Shown here one piece after another: positions 25,001 to 37,600 of a stretch of 64,000 nt of DNA. Made by a program: the position numbers and the translations under genes. The DNA is from Cheilinus undulatus. Taxonomy: Eukaryota; Chordata; Actinopteri; Labriformes; Labridae. The stretch covers positions 25,696,196 to 25,760,195 of the forward strand of contig NC_054873.1 of assembly GCF_018320785.1 (NCBI RefSeq). The letters run 5' to 3'. Under the pieces are notes generated by a model, which was not told where the DNA came from, made no database searches, and saw nothing but the letters and a program-made list of their open reading frames with translations. Position 1 is the first letter of the stretch, and each line of letters starts with the position of its first letter.

Positions 25001-25799
25001 AGCAGAAAAAAACCTAAAGGTCTTCTGTGATGAGGAATAGACACGTCAATTTAAGCTAAAAAAATTATTTTTGTTTTTCAATTATTTTGAATAAACCCCT
25101 TAACCAATGCAAGAAATCTACACCTGAACTCCCAGTCCAGAATACACTCATGTCACGTTTCAAAGTAAACCATTTACATGCTTCTTTATTTTTTGTTTAA
25201 AGCTCATTTAAAGATCTCTTTGTTACAATTCTAAAGATTATTTACATTGCAAAATTTTGTGATACAACGTCGTATAACTTTTTCGTTTATTGTAACGCAG
25301 ATTGGCCATTTGAAAAAAATTAAATAATTAACAAAAATAACACGACTAAAGTTTCGTACATAATACCCCCATCTGAACATACAAATGAAGGTTTGTCTAA
25401 AAAAATGTTTTTATATCATTGTTAAAACAGTCCTCTAGGGCCTTGTAGTGTGTGTATTGTCATGCATCGTGAATGTACGACATTTAATTTTTATTGTTGT
25501 TTCCTCGTCAAAAAATATAACCTTTGATCACTATTGATTTTTATTTTGTGTTTAACGTATCAATTTCGAAACTATTAACATACTTTGTCGTCATTTGAAT
25601 GCAATTTATTCATTTTATTACATCTTTGCGTTCATTGAAATTATTTTCACTGCCATTCTGATAAAGGTACATTTAAGCTGCTTTATTAGAAATATTCCGA
25701 CATTATTTTTGTTCGTTATTAAAAACCGCTGTTTCAGGTGTGATATCTCGCACTTAAAAAAAAAACATTTTCTTCTCCTTGTCTTCTCTTTGGGTCCGC

Positions 25800-26150
25800 G
25801 GAAGCCTCTCCCCTCCCTCCATTGCCGCTCTCTCTCTTTCTCTCTCTCTCGCGGAATCCTATTGATCCAAACGGGCTAATTAGCGGTGTCTGCGCAATTA
25901 CGCACATGCGCACTAGGCGTAATCTCAGCCATTTTTTGAAGGAAACTAATTAGCAGGAATAAAGAGCCAAGTGTTTTTCCCCCCACAGTGATCAGAACTC
26001 ATTCTACCTCTGGAGCTCGCACAAACCCCTCCGTCCCCCATCTTCTGTTTACTACAGCCTATATGTAGCTTTAATTACTCTGTTGTTTGCTAACAACTTG
26101 GACCCCGCTGCTCTCTCTCCCTCTCCCCTTTTTTTCCTCCTGGCTCCGTA
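25800..26150 (+). promoter_or_regulatory. zfhx2: Presumed zfhx2 promoter region
   Basis: A GC-richer stretch with a CT-rich run (25828-25850), two CTAATTAG-type homeodomain cores (GGCTAATTAGCGG and AACTAATTAGCAG), and GCACATGCGCA near 25902, close to an NRF1 site, lies just upstream of the inferred first exon. There is no clear TATA box. The transcription start was not located. Confidence 0.4.
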
Positions 26151-26258
26151 AAACGCAGAGGATCATTCATAAGGAATGAGTGGGCTCTCTATACGATTGT
26201 TTTCTGGACTACTACACATTCAGCGTACGGAGCTTTGTACCAGAGCCGCTGCAGAAAT
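26150..26258 (+). other. zfhx2: 5' UTR exon of zfhx2 with an upstream ORF
   Basis: The stretch ends in a strong donor, GCAGAAAT|GTAAGT. It contains an ATG at 26176 that stays open through the donor. If spliced to the acceptor at 28630/28631, this frame makes a 36-aa upstream ORF that ends with TAG at 28656-28658, eight bases before the main ATG. The 5' edge of the exon is a guess. Confidence 0.5.
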
Positions 26259-28630
26259 GTAAGTCTGGCATTTGTTTACGATATTAAAGGGACCTGGGTG
26301 GAAGCAACCCGGCGACGGGGAGGAAGGGGTGTTTGGTCAGTGCAGCTTTCAATTCGCTAAAAAACGAGCTTTTGTTGATCTGCTTGTGCGTTAAATCACC
26401 TGTTACTGGATAGTGAACGCGATCGCTGTTGGTTTAGCTGGGTCGGAGTGTGGTACGGTGCGGTCCACTGTAAACAAAGGCTGAAGTGGAGTGCAGACTG
26501 AATGTTGGTCAGTGGCTTGACAACACAGAGACAGGGAGTAACTTCTAGTCGCTGCTTGTCCGGTAATCTAAAACATCCCCAGAATAAAGCGAAACACAGC
26601 TGAGTGTTTTTACCTTCAGACTGGTGTCAGCTGTTTGTAGTCCATTTTAGCCCTCGTGCGTTGAAAAAGATATTAGTCCATGTCCAAGTCAGTTGGTCCA
26701 GACCCTAAAATGAAAGTAAGATGTATTTTCCTTATGTAAAGGCACACAGCACTTCTGTCTCTGTCTCTCCCCCCCTTTACTGCCCCTTCTCCCAATTCTA
26801 TCTATTCTTAACACACATAAACACACACCCACAGAGACGCAGACACACACACACACAGACCTAAGATATAAATGCTTACACTTTTTGTTGGGTATAATTT
26901 TACATATAAAATCTATTGTACTCTTGATAACGCTGATTTATTGGGATAACTACAGTCTTAAGTGTTAATAAGGATGTCTAGTTTCAGGTGTTCACTGTGT
27001 TTCACAGACATCGGATTCAGTTTGCATTGCACAACAGGATGTACACGAATTAACACACAAAAATGTACACACACACGTTGTTAAATGATGGTTTCCCGCA
27101 CTTGTGATCGATAGAGCGCCAGGAATGTTTGTATAAATAGTTACATTGCCGATAGACCTGGGATATTGATTGCAGTGTAAATGAAAATCTTTATCAGATT
27201 AGAGACTGTTCTCAGCTGCTGGCAGGCAGGCAGGCTCAGTCCTTCAGTGCTACCCGGCGGGACAGTGGACAGCTGCAGTGGGCAAGGGTCTGTGGCCTGT
27301 GACATAAACACAGTACATTAAAGCACTATCAGAGTGCCGATATGAGCCATATATCTTTAAGGTGCAGAGAGGGGGGTGGCTGCAGGAGAGAGAGAGTGTT
27401 TAAGGAGGAGGAGGAGGAGGGGGGTTGGTTAGTTGAAGGAGAAGGTGAAAGGGTACATTAAGGTCTTTCCTTGATTAAAAAAGGTCAGTAATGAGATTGT
27501 GGGACACACAGAGTAAGAGAGATGTATCTGTCTCATCAGGCATCCATCTGTCAGTCAGAAACAGAAGAGGAAGGGCTCCATTTTTTAAAGAAAGCCTTTG
27601 TGCTGATGCAGGATTGTGCTGATGATTCAGAATAATTTTAAATCTCATTATTTCATATATCTGATATTTACTGATTACCTTGAATATTTATGGCTATTAT
27701 TCATGTTTCTTAAAATGTCATTGACCTTTGTTTAAATCTAGTTTAAATGATCTATTTTGCCATAAAATACAATTGTGAAAAATACACTTTTTCTTTATTT
27801 TAATTTCTTCTTTTTCACTGCAGGATTACTGACCATGCTTGCATTATGATTTCAGAAGAAAACTACTTCACTTATTTTATTGCTTATTCCTGAATTGTTG
27901 TTTATGCTTTGAGTATGTTTCTTTGTTGTATAAAACGTAAAATGAGTGAAAACAACATCTTATACAATACTGAAAGGTCTAAACAGTAAACACTGCAACA
28001 CAACACCACAAACAAATGTTTAAAAAAAATTAACCACACATTCAAATCACACCCACCTGAAATCTCAGCTCAGTTGTTTTTTCAGTCTAAATAAGATGAA
28101 ACAACAGCATTTTATTGTGTCCCTCCCCTGTGTTTGCATTATGAGTTGTTAGATGGCTCCTGATGAACAGAGATCCCCTTTCCTCACATCTCTGCACTAA
28201 TGAACAGCTGAAGATGTAGAAACGGATACACTGGCTTTAAAAATTGTTCTTTTATCCGCTTTTATCTAAGTGTGGCAATTTAGTGGAAGCCCTTTAGCTC
28301 ACAAGCGTTCAGTTCTTTATTTAATCCTATCCCCTGAGGAATATTACAGACCTCCTGCGTAGCCTTTACCCGCATTCCTCTACCTAGTTTAGCACTCATG
28401 CTATTGATTTTCCCATTAAGAGCTAACGCTAACCCCTGAGTAACCAGCCTCTGTATTGCGCATTGTGAAAGCAGTATTGAACAGATGCTATCCAGGGACT
28501 GTAATCAATGGCCTCCACTGTTATGCAATATTATTTACATGACTCGTGTTTCATTTTCTTCTCTTTTTCTCTTTTGCTCCCTCCTGTGTCTGTCTGCCTT
28601 CTCCTCTTCCTCTGTATCTGAAATGCACAG
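26259..28630 (+). other. zfhx2: First intron of zfhx2
   Basis: It runs from the donor at 26259 to an acceptor with a long pyrimidine tract (CTTCTCCTCTTCCTCTG) ending at 28630. It contains short CA runs near 26821-26860 and a purine-rich stretch near 27370-27440 (GGAGGAGGAGG). No other coding exon was seen. Confidence 0.45.
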
Positions 28631-28666
28631 GTGGGGTAGCGATGCGTGGCAGCTGTAGCCTCTGGA

Positions 28667-31600
28667 ATGGACAGCAGTGAGGGAGGAGGAGGGGATGGAG
28701 GGGGAGGAGAGGAGAGAGATGCTGACCTCAGTCCCCAGGCTTTATCTCTTCCTCTCCTGACCCTGGCGGTCAGTCCTGAGCAGGGGTCATCCTCTCATAC
28801 CTCAGCCACGGCCCCTGCCAAAGAGCCCCCAACCCTGCTTCAGCAGCAGGAGGAGGAGGGCGCAGGGGGGTCACAGGCTAGAGAAGAGACCCAGGAAGGG
28901 GAGCAAAAAGAAGGAGGCAGAGATTCACAGGAGAATGGAGTGTGTCAAAAGCAGGGGATGAAGGAAGACTTCGAGGAGGGATATCTGTCAGGGCAAAGGA
29001 AGGAAGAAGGGGAGATGCATGTAGGTGTGGGAGAGGCGTCTGTTACAGTGGGCCTTCCAGCAGCCCTGAACGGAGAGGAGGAAAAGGAAGAGGAGGAGGC
29101 CATCTCAAACCAAAGCCAAACCAAATCCAAATGTTCTTTATTATTACCTCAACAGAGCCAGCACAGCTCTTCTTCCAGCACTGCAAAGGCCAGTGGCACA
29201 CTCGACAGCAAAACAGCCGCCTCTCCAAAGCCCTCCCCTTTTCTTTCCACCTCTCCAAAGCACTTCACTTGTCCATATTCCTCTTCTGCCCTGCTGAGCG
29301 AGACAGAGGTAAAAGACATTAAGGGAGATCAGGGCTGGATTTCTGGGTTTCCTCAGAGCTTTAAATCCCAGCAGTCTACTCTGGCTTTTCCACTGGCAGG
29401 TATGGAGCCTGCTAGTACACCTGCTGAGGATGATGGGCCGGCAGGGGTTTCTCACTCTTCCATTTCCAATGGAGATGGTGCCAAAGCTCCAGAACCAAAT
29501 GACAGCCAGCTAGACACAGAGGTGGATGATGAGAGGGACAAAGAGGGAGAGAAAGATGCTGTCCACAAAAACCTCAACCAAGACCTCTCTACTAATTCAC
29601 TGACTAGTCACATGACCATAATGCACTCACGCAATTCCTGCAAGACGCTGAAATGCCCCAAGTGTAACTGGCACTACAAGTCGCAGCATACACTGCAAGT
29701 CCATATGAAGGAGAAACACCCAGAAACAGGAGGCCAGTGTGTGTGCAGCACTCCAGGGGGAAAGTGTGTGTGCGGAGGAGCAACACGAGACGTATGTGGA
29801 TATTGTAGTTCGGGGAAACCCCATCCTCGCCTGGCCCGTGGTGAAACCTACGCCTGTGGCTACAAACCCTACCGCTGTGAGGTGTGTGACTATGCTACCT
29901 CATCAAAAGGCAACCTCAGCATTCACATGCAGTCAGATAAACACCTGAATAACGTTCAAAACGGGGGACACTCAAACAGTCACCTGCCCACTTCTCAAAT
30001 TGCCAACAACAGCAGCTCCTCTAATGGTCACACAGTAGAAGAGCCTGCTTACAAGCTCCCACTCTCTATTCCTACGCCTACAGTCCAGCCTGCTAAGCTC
30101 ACACCACCTGCACACTCTCACTCTCATGGTAAGCGGTGGCGGTGTGATGTGTGCGACTATGAGACCAGCATTGCCCGCAACCTGCGCATACACACCACCA
30201 GCGAGAAACACACACACAACATGCTGCGGCTACAGAGAGGTTACTATCTGTCTCACTGTAGAAGCCTTGCCCCACAACTTAAACACCTACAGAACACAGG
30301 TGAGTCATGCGTTTTATCTCTCGATGCTGTCCAAAGTAAAAGTTTGAAAATTGTGTCATTCTTACAGGGTTTCCCTCTGTTTTAGGAGCTGAACTCTCCT
30401 TGAATATGCGACTGACCAGTCAGCAGGTTGCAGAACAGCCAGTCACCCTTGGGTCTACACTGACTCCCTCCCCCTCCCCATCTCCCTCTCCACCACCAGC
30501 CCCATCTCTCTCCCCCACTGGACCACTCTCCCAGGGCGTGTTTCAATGCCTTGTCTGCTCCTGCTTTTCATCTGACAGCTTAGAGTCCGTTGAGCAGCAC
30601 CTGAACACCACACGCTCTCTACCACAGTCTGAGTGGTGCTCCCTGGTTGCAGGTGGCTGTCACTGCAGGCTGTGCGGCTACACCACCCCGCTGAGGGCTA
30701 ACTTCTCCTTACACTGCCAGACTGACAGACACCGCACCCGCTACCAGCTTGCTGCTCACCTTCAGGAGGGTGGAGACAGGGGTCAGGAGGGGGCTGCTCT
30801 TATTGCTAAGGGCAACCCTGTGCAGCTGAGGTGCAACCTATGTGACTATGTGACAAGCAGTTTGGAGAAGCTACGAGGACATTCCCTCAGCTCACACCAC
30901 AAGGCCAGCGTCCGGGTTTACAGAGTCAGTGCTCCATCTGTTTCTCCTTGGCCTTAACCAGTAACTTTTAGATTAAAAATAAGGGCTGTCAAGATTAATT
31001 GCATTAATAGTGATTAATTAAGGTCCACAATCAGAGCTGTTTAAAACAAAAAAACCCAACAACAACAACAAAAAAATAATAATTTATATATAATTTATTG
31101 CATTCTTTAATGTCCCTTTCAGCACACTTTGGTAAAGCCATTGCAGCGTCTCCCTGCAGCCAAAGTGATGTAGAATAAGTCCACCACTGCTCCTTAATGT
31201 CCCGTCACTTTAAAAAGTCACAGACAGCTCAGTGGACAAGCCAAGTCATTTGTACCTCTTGATATCAAACATTTACCTTTTCACTGTTACCTTTTCACTA
31301 CCAAGTTCCTTTCTCTCTGGTTAAATTCATGTTATAATCTCTGATCTGCCTATAAAAGCAGATCTGTATCCAAACAGGAAGTCACTTTTGAATGCAAAGT
31401 AGTGTAATTTTAAAATGTGCTTAAAAAGGATGCAGTAAATGGAATTCTGAGATTAATTGCGATTAAAATTTTAATCTCTTGACAGCCCTATTCAAAGTTA
31501 ATATCTGTATCAAAGAATATGATAATCGTGCTTATATCTAAATGAAAATCTGTGAAATTTTCTCCTTTCTCTTTTATTCTCAGTTCCTGCAGCAGTATGA

Positions 31601-34600
31601 TGGGGAGGTTGATGGTGGTTCGTGGCTGTTCCATTGTCTCCTATGCAACCACTCATCCTCTTCTAAACTCCAAGTCCTGAAACATAGTCAAACCCCAACC
31701 CATCAACAAAGGGAAGGGCTACTACAGCTGCAGCCTATGGGTGGTGAGGAGCTGGCAGCCATTTTCACCATTAGGAAAAACCCTGATGGTGACCAAGGTG
31801 AGAATGCGAGCTGTGTGGGTGTATTTAATTTCATGTGTGGGCTGCATCAGTGAGCAGACAGGGGATTGAGATAAAAAAAAAGTGAGAGAATGAGTAATGG
31901 TTGTTGCTGAGGTATTGATCAAGTAAATTGATTTGTCAATACACATCCTTGTTATATCCCCAATAACCCCTGACAACAGCTAACTAGCACCTGCTAATCA
32001 ATGAACCAATACGAAAGTCCTGGACAAGAATGGGAGAGCGGGAGGCTGGTACGCCTGCAGTCAGTTAAAGATGAAACACGTAATTGACAAGTCTAGAGTG
32101 CTAGCACAACGTCTAAAATGAGTGGTTCATCACTTGAGTCGTGGATTCAGTGCATCCAGTAATTTGTCTCTGTGCTGATTAAGACTTATTGAGGTGAACT
32201 GATGCGCTGTGAGTTCATATTACGTCTACTCCACCTCTGAGGAGAATCTAATGGAGAATCAATGATTAATCAATAGTGTATGGATGCACACAAGAAGAAC
32301 GAAGTGTGGCCCTAAGACATGCGTCTTTTTGAAAGATGCTGTCTAGAGAATAATATAAACTGCAATTAGCCTAAGAGTTTGTGAGAAAATATTGTATGCA
32401 GGTCGATGTTTGTCTAACAGTTGTTTGTCTTGTCTCAGGAGAGCTCAGTGAGGATATGGAAACTTCCAGAGAGATCACTACTGGTCATTTGGACACAACC
32501 AAAGACAAAAGTATCTTGATTTCCAAGAAAACAGGTATGACTGCTTTTATGTTGATTACAATAACATTTTAGTAGACATGGTAAAACTTCAATTAAAAGC
32601 ACAGGCTTTTATTTATTTTTGTCCATAGGCGGAGCAAGGGGGTGGCTTACAGTGCTGAAACCCTTAATGTTTTCTCAAAAGCCCCAATCTTTTAGGCTGG
32701 TGTAAAGTATTTTTTTCTGCTTAGTGTTATGATTAATAATTGCAAGAAGAAATCATTTATAGTATCCAAATAGATGTGGAATTTAATTCATGAAGGCACA
32801 TGGTATAAAATCAAACTTTTTTAAGAGCTTATATTACAGTATCAAAAATAGGTGAACATCAAATTTGATAAAGTTTTCTGTTTTTATTGAAAATATCTCT
32901 AAATCCAAAACCCCACAGTTTGCTTTTTATGTTCATTTTAAAAACAAATGTAGTGCCATGTGTAAACTTTTCACTGAATTCACACCCTTTCCATGTTATG
33001 TACATTTTTAAAAAAGTAATATCCAACAGTTTTTCCCCTTTTTCAGGCAGAAGAAGTGAAAATTATTGATCTTTAATACAGTGTATTATGGTTTTAGAAT
33101 GATGGGCTCATTTTGAGAACTGCATTTAAAATAAATGATGTTGGCTGTAACGGATGCTTGTTTAAGATGGAACTGCATCATGTTGGCCCAAAGATGTATA
33201 CTTTTGTTAATATTTCAAATATAAATTTGTATTAAAGATAGATTGAAAAATAGTACAAATAACACTCCAATGAGTAAAAACTTACTGGGGAAGCATACTC
33301 CAGGACCCTCCCAAGTTTTGGCTAAGCCCCTGATGTTAAACACTTCTTGCTCCTCCTGTGTTTCAGTCTATAAAATGACCCTACCATTATTATTTGGGGC
33401 AGGTGTCAACACAAGACAGACCTTTGATATATTCAAACTAGGGATGCACCATATTGGAACACACTTTAAGGTTTGAGGATAAACAAAGAAACAAACTTGA
33501 GTCTTTAAAAAACCTTTAAAGAGTAAAGAATGAGGATGAATATAGAAAAATACCTCAAATTACATAGGTCTGTTGGTCCGGCCTAAAACGTCACTATTTT
33601 CTTGGTATAAATGGACAACATTTACAGTCAGTATACAGTATGCTGATATTCACAGCCAAAATATCAGATGAAATATCAGCAGAAATTTTGATATCTGCCT
33701 TTTCTGATATTTGCCTTTCTAAGCTAATATCTGCTGATACCAATATCAGGCCAATAATATTGTACATCCCTAATTCAAACTGAATCCATTCACAGTGTAG
33801 ATGAAAGGTAATACTTTTTAAAATTTACATCAGAATGCTGTGTTACAATAAAAGGATACTGGTAAAAATTGTAATGTGTGAATCTCCAGCTAGCCAGCTT
33901 TCTCACAGCTAGTACACATAGTGACATTAGTCCGTCTTACTTGGAAAAATGTTGAGGTCGAGCCTTAGTTTGTTGCTGCTTTTTCTCTGCATTTTTGGTT
34001 CCCAAACTAGTACAACACTTAATGTCAAGTGCCTAGAGGGCTTTACACTGCAAAGAATCAAATCTTAGGAAGTGGATTAGACTAATTTCAAGTCAAAAAT
34101 GTTTCATTACACTTATGAAACAAGCAATATTTACTTGTTGAGTGTCGTGAATTGAGATACACCAATTTGAATAGTACATCTCATTTAAAGAGTACAATTT
34201 TGCTTGTTTGACAGGCAGATATTTTTCACTTATTAAAAGCCATGTAGGCCTTATATTTCACCTGTTATTAATGGAAACAGGATACTTGATGTGCCGTGTA
34301 AGCAACATTTTGAATGAAATAAGAATGCTCTGATATTTTAGACTTAAAACTAGACAAATTCTCTTCCTAAGATATTTTAGTTTTTGCAGAATCTTTGTCA
34401 AAACATACAGCAATACCAGGCTAGTAAAAGGGACTAAAATTGAGATTAGCTTTTATTTGAATTTTTACTATGTGCCAGTTAACTCCAATAACAGTACAAT
34501 GATGGATGGAATGACCAGTAATCAAAATCTCTTGACATGTTTTTATCTTATTTTAAGCAGAAAATAAAGAGGAGGAAAACGAACTGAAGGAGTCTTTGCC

Positions 34601-37600
34601 CTCAGTCAAGCGTTCATCCTCCGGATATGAGGAACTGGAAATCGCCATGTCAACCAAACGCCCCAGACTACACCAGCAAAATGAGAACCAGCAGGTGAAA
34701 AAATCTTAATAGTCACGTAAATTTTGTTCAGTGTTTGTAATACAACAAAACCAAGCATGTGTTTGCTGTCTTGCAGCTACTAAATTTAACCCTTTAACCA
34801 TTACTTTGACTTTTTTCTTTTTTTCCCCCTCGTTACTGTCTTAGACTGTCCAGTGCCCTTTGTGCCAGGTTAAACTTCCATACAAACACCTAGAACAGCA
34901 TCTAACACATGTGCACAGTGTTGCCCAGGACTGTGTAGACAAGCTCATCAGCACAGTAAGTGTATGCAAGTGTGTACTTGTTGTATTTGCGTTTGTCAGG
35001 AAGCAAAAGAAAATGAGAAGGCAAAGCGATGGGGGAAGGGGGGAGAGTGAAATGTAGGGAGACAATTCCATTAAGAAGGCACCAGAGAGAAAGGCAGCGC
35101 TTTTTTTAATGCATGTTTAAGTAGCTCCCCGCTATCATCTTTGATGCAGCCGAGCATTCTGTGTGTATGTGTATGTGTATCTTTTAGAGTGGAGGAGAAA
35201 GGGTTTGACTGAGTGAGTGAGGGAAAAGCCAGTCTTTCTATAATGCATGTTTAAGTAGCCCTCTATTACCAGAAGTGCAGTCAAGCTAAAAAGGGGCCCC
35301 CATGCTTTTTACTGTGTCTCTCAACTAACAAAGACTGGTCATCTATCCACATCACCATCCTCCATCTCCCTGGCCCGTATGCTAAGTGGCCTTTGTCTCT
35401 TGCGCTCTTCGCCTCCACTTGACTGACTGCTTTTCACCCTTTCCTCCCTCTGCTGTCCCTTTCCCCTCCCTCAAGCTACTCCTATCATTCCTATTCAGCC
35501 ATCTCTGCTCTGGCCCCTCCCTTTCTGTCTCTCCAAATTTCTTATGCGTTACCCCTCCCTTACTCAGTCTCTCTCTGAAGCAGTTTTTTGTTCATTGCCC
35601 CATACTTCCTCACTCCCTCGCCCTGCTCCCTCTCTTTTTCATATTCTACAACCCTTACCCCTCCCAATCTTCATCCTCCCTCCTTCCTTCTTACCCCTCC
35701 CTCACTCTCTCTGATAGTAATTGAGGTTCATTAATTCAGACTGAGGTGATGATGGCCATTATGTACCTTGCTTTCCAATTACGCTCTCTAGATTAAGCCT
35801 GACCTTCAGTTTTCTCTGCAGTGTGTGTGTGTGTGTGTGGTTGTTCTTCTCTTTTTCTCTTATGAAGCTGTTATGCAGAGAAAACTCTTGTCATGTAAAT
35901 CTCATCTTTAGCTGTCCGCTCTTTCCTTAGGGTAGCTAGCTGTTCACATAGATATAGTACTTGGTCTCAGTGCTTGAAGCTGTGGAGATGGAGGTTTTCT
36001 ATATGAAGAATGATTTTGAATAAATTCATTATTCAGCTCAGTAAAGTTTTATTAAACCCTTGGGGCATGTTGAAGGGTGTCATAGGAGCTGAAGGGCAGA
36101 ACCTGCATATCTCGGCCATATACTCTTATAACAAAATTGATGTGTCCTGCTGTCTACTCTGCTGTGCAGGCAGGTGCAAGATTTAAAGATACACTCACAA
36201 ATTCACAGTTGAATGTTTAATGATATTAGGACAGGGTGGGCAGACACTCAATTTTTATACATGTTGATGTTTGCTTGCTATTATGCAGTACAATTAAAAA
36301 TGTTTTATTCATGATGTTGGATTGAAGGGGTGTGTTTACAGCCACCATTTCTTTTAGCTTTACTGACAAAATAATGAAACCTGAAGATAACTGGTAAAGA
36401 AAAAAACGACAAAACCTTACAAACCATCTTTTTGTCTTACAGGTCACACCATTAATTGAGCAACTGCCACCTCTGGTGCAGACAGAACCACTACCAGCTT
36501 TGTGTGTGGATGAAAGTCAGACAAACAAAATCCCCAAGAGTAACAGTGAAAATTGTTCCAATTCTGCTACCATTGCCCCTGTTGATTCACAGAAAGACAA
36601 AGGTTGGTTTAAAATGCACGACGGAACCTATCATCATTTAAATATGATAAATACAATCATGTTGAAGTAATTTTTAGTTCACTAATCACTTATTTTGTGA
36701 TCTCTGCAGGTATTTCAGCTGAAAACTCTGAAGGAGAAGTAGCTGCACCCAAAGATGTCACGGCCCTACTCACCCCACCCCTTGAAGACAACACTACTCA
36801 CCATTCTAATGGCAGACTGGCTCCTCAGTCCCCAACTCAGATTCCCCCCTCTTCTCCACCCGGCTCCCCAGCCAGCGACCCTCCTCCCCTTTCTGATCGC
36901 CATGGTTACCGTTTTCGTTGCAGCAGGTGCAGCCTGGCGTTCCCCACTCAGGAGAAGCTCCAGCTGCACTGGCAGTACCATGCCATGAGGGCGGCGACAG
37001 AATGCCCCGTCTGTTCGAGACAATGCCGCAGTCAGGAGGCTCTGCAGAGACATATGCAGAACACACACTCCCAACTTGACAACACACAGGGGCAGAATAC
37101 ACTCCTACCCCCTCCTCCTACTCAATACATGGAGCTTAATAAGAGTTCCTGTCAACAAGATTTAAGTTTATCACCTCAAGTGGGTCAGGAAGCAGGAGAG
37201 GCTGAAGATGAGGACATGGAGGAGGAGGAGGAGGAGGAGGAGGAGGAAGAGGAGGAAGAGGAAGCACCTGACATAGATGGAAAGGAAGAAACAAAAGAAG
37301 TAGTTAAATTTAAGGAGAGGAAGGTGGCTGGTGAAACTGAAGGGAGTGAGGAAGAATTAACTGAGCTAGAAAAAGGGCAACATGAGGAGATCATATCAGA
37401 ACCGAGCTCCAGCTCTCCTGTCAAAAAGAGCTCCAACCCCACAATGGACCGCTACCTTGATCCAACAAGACCCTATAAATGCACAATATGCTCTGAGTCT
37501 TTTACCCAGAAAACCATCCTTCTGGTCCACTTTAATTCTGTGTCCCATCTTCATCGGGCTAGACGAGCCCTTCAGGACTCTGGCACAGGTGCTGCTGCTT

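Larger units (their letters stand above)
20000..25800. other. Intergenic stretch between gtf3c6 and zfhx2
   Basis: No exon chain was found. It holds a LINE-type tail near 20.3 kb, a decayed hAT-type element at about 21.32-22.03 kb, a G-run at about 23392-23410, and long AT-rich tracts. The part from 22.6 to 23.9 kb is less AT-rich and may be conserved non-coding DNA, which cannot be judged from one genome. As the stretch lies upstream of a developmental regulator, enhancers are plausible. Confidence 0.5.

Noticed and set aside
35386-35724. Open frame of 112 codons on the + strand in a zfhx2 intron
   Set aside because: The frame comes from a long CT-rich tract (Leu/Ser/Pro only) and has no coding character.
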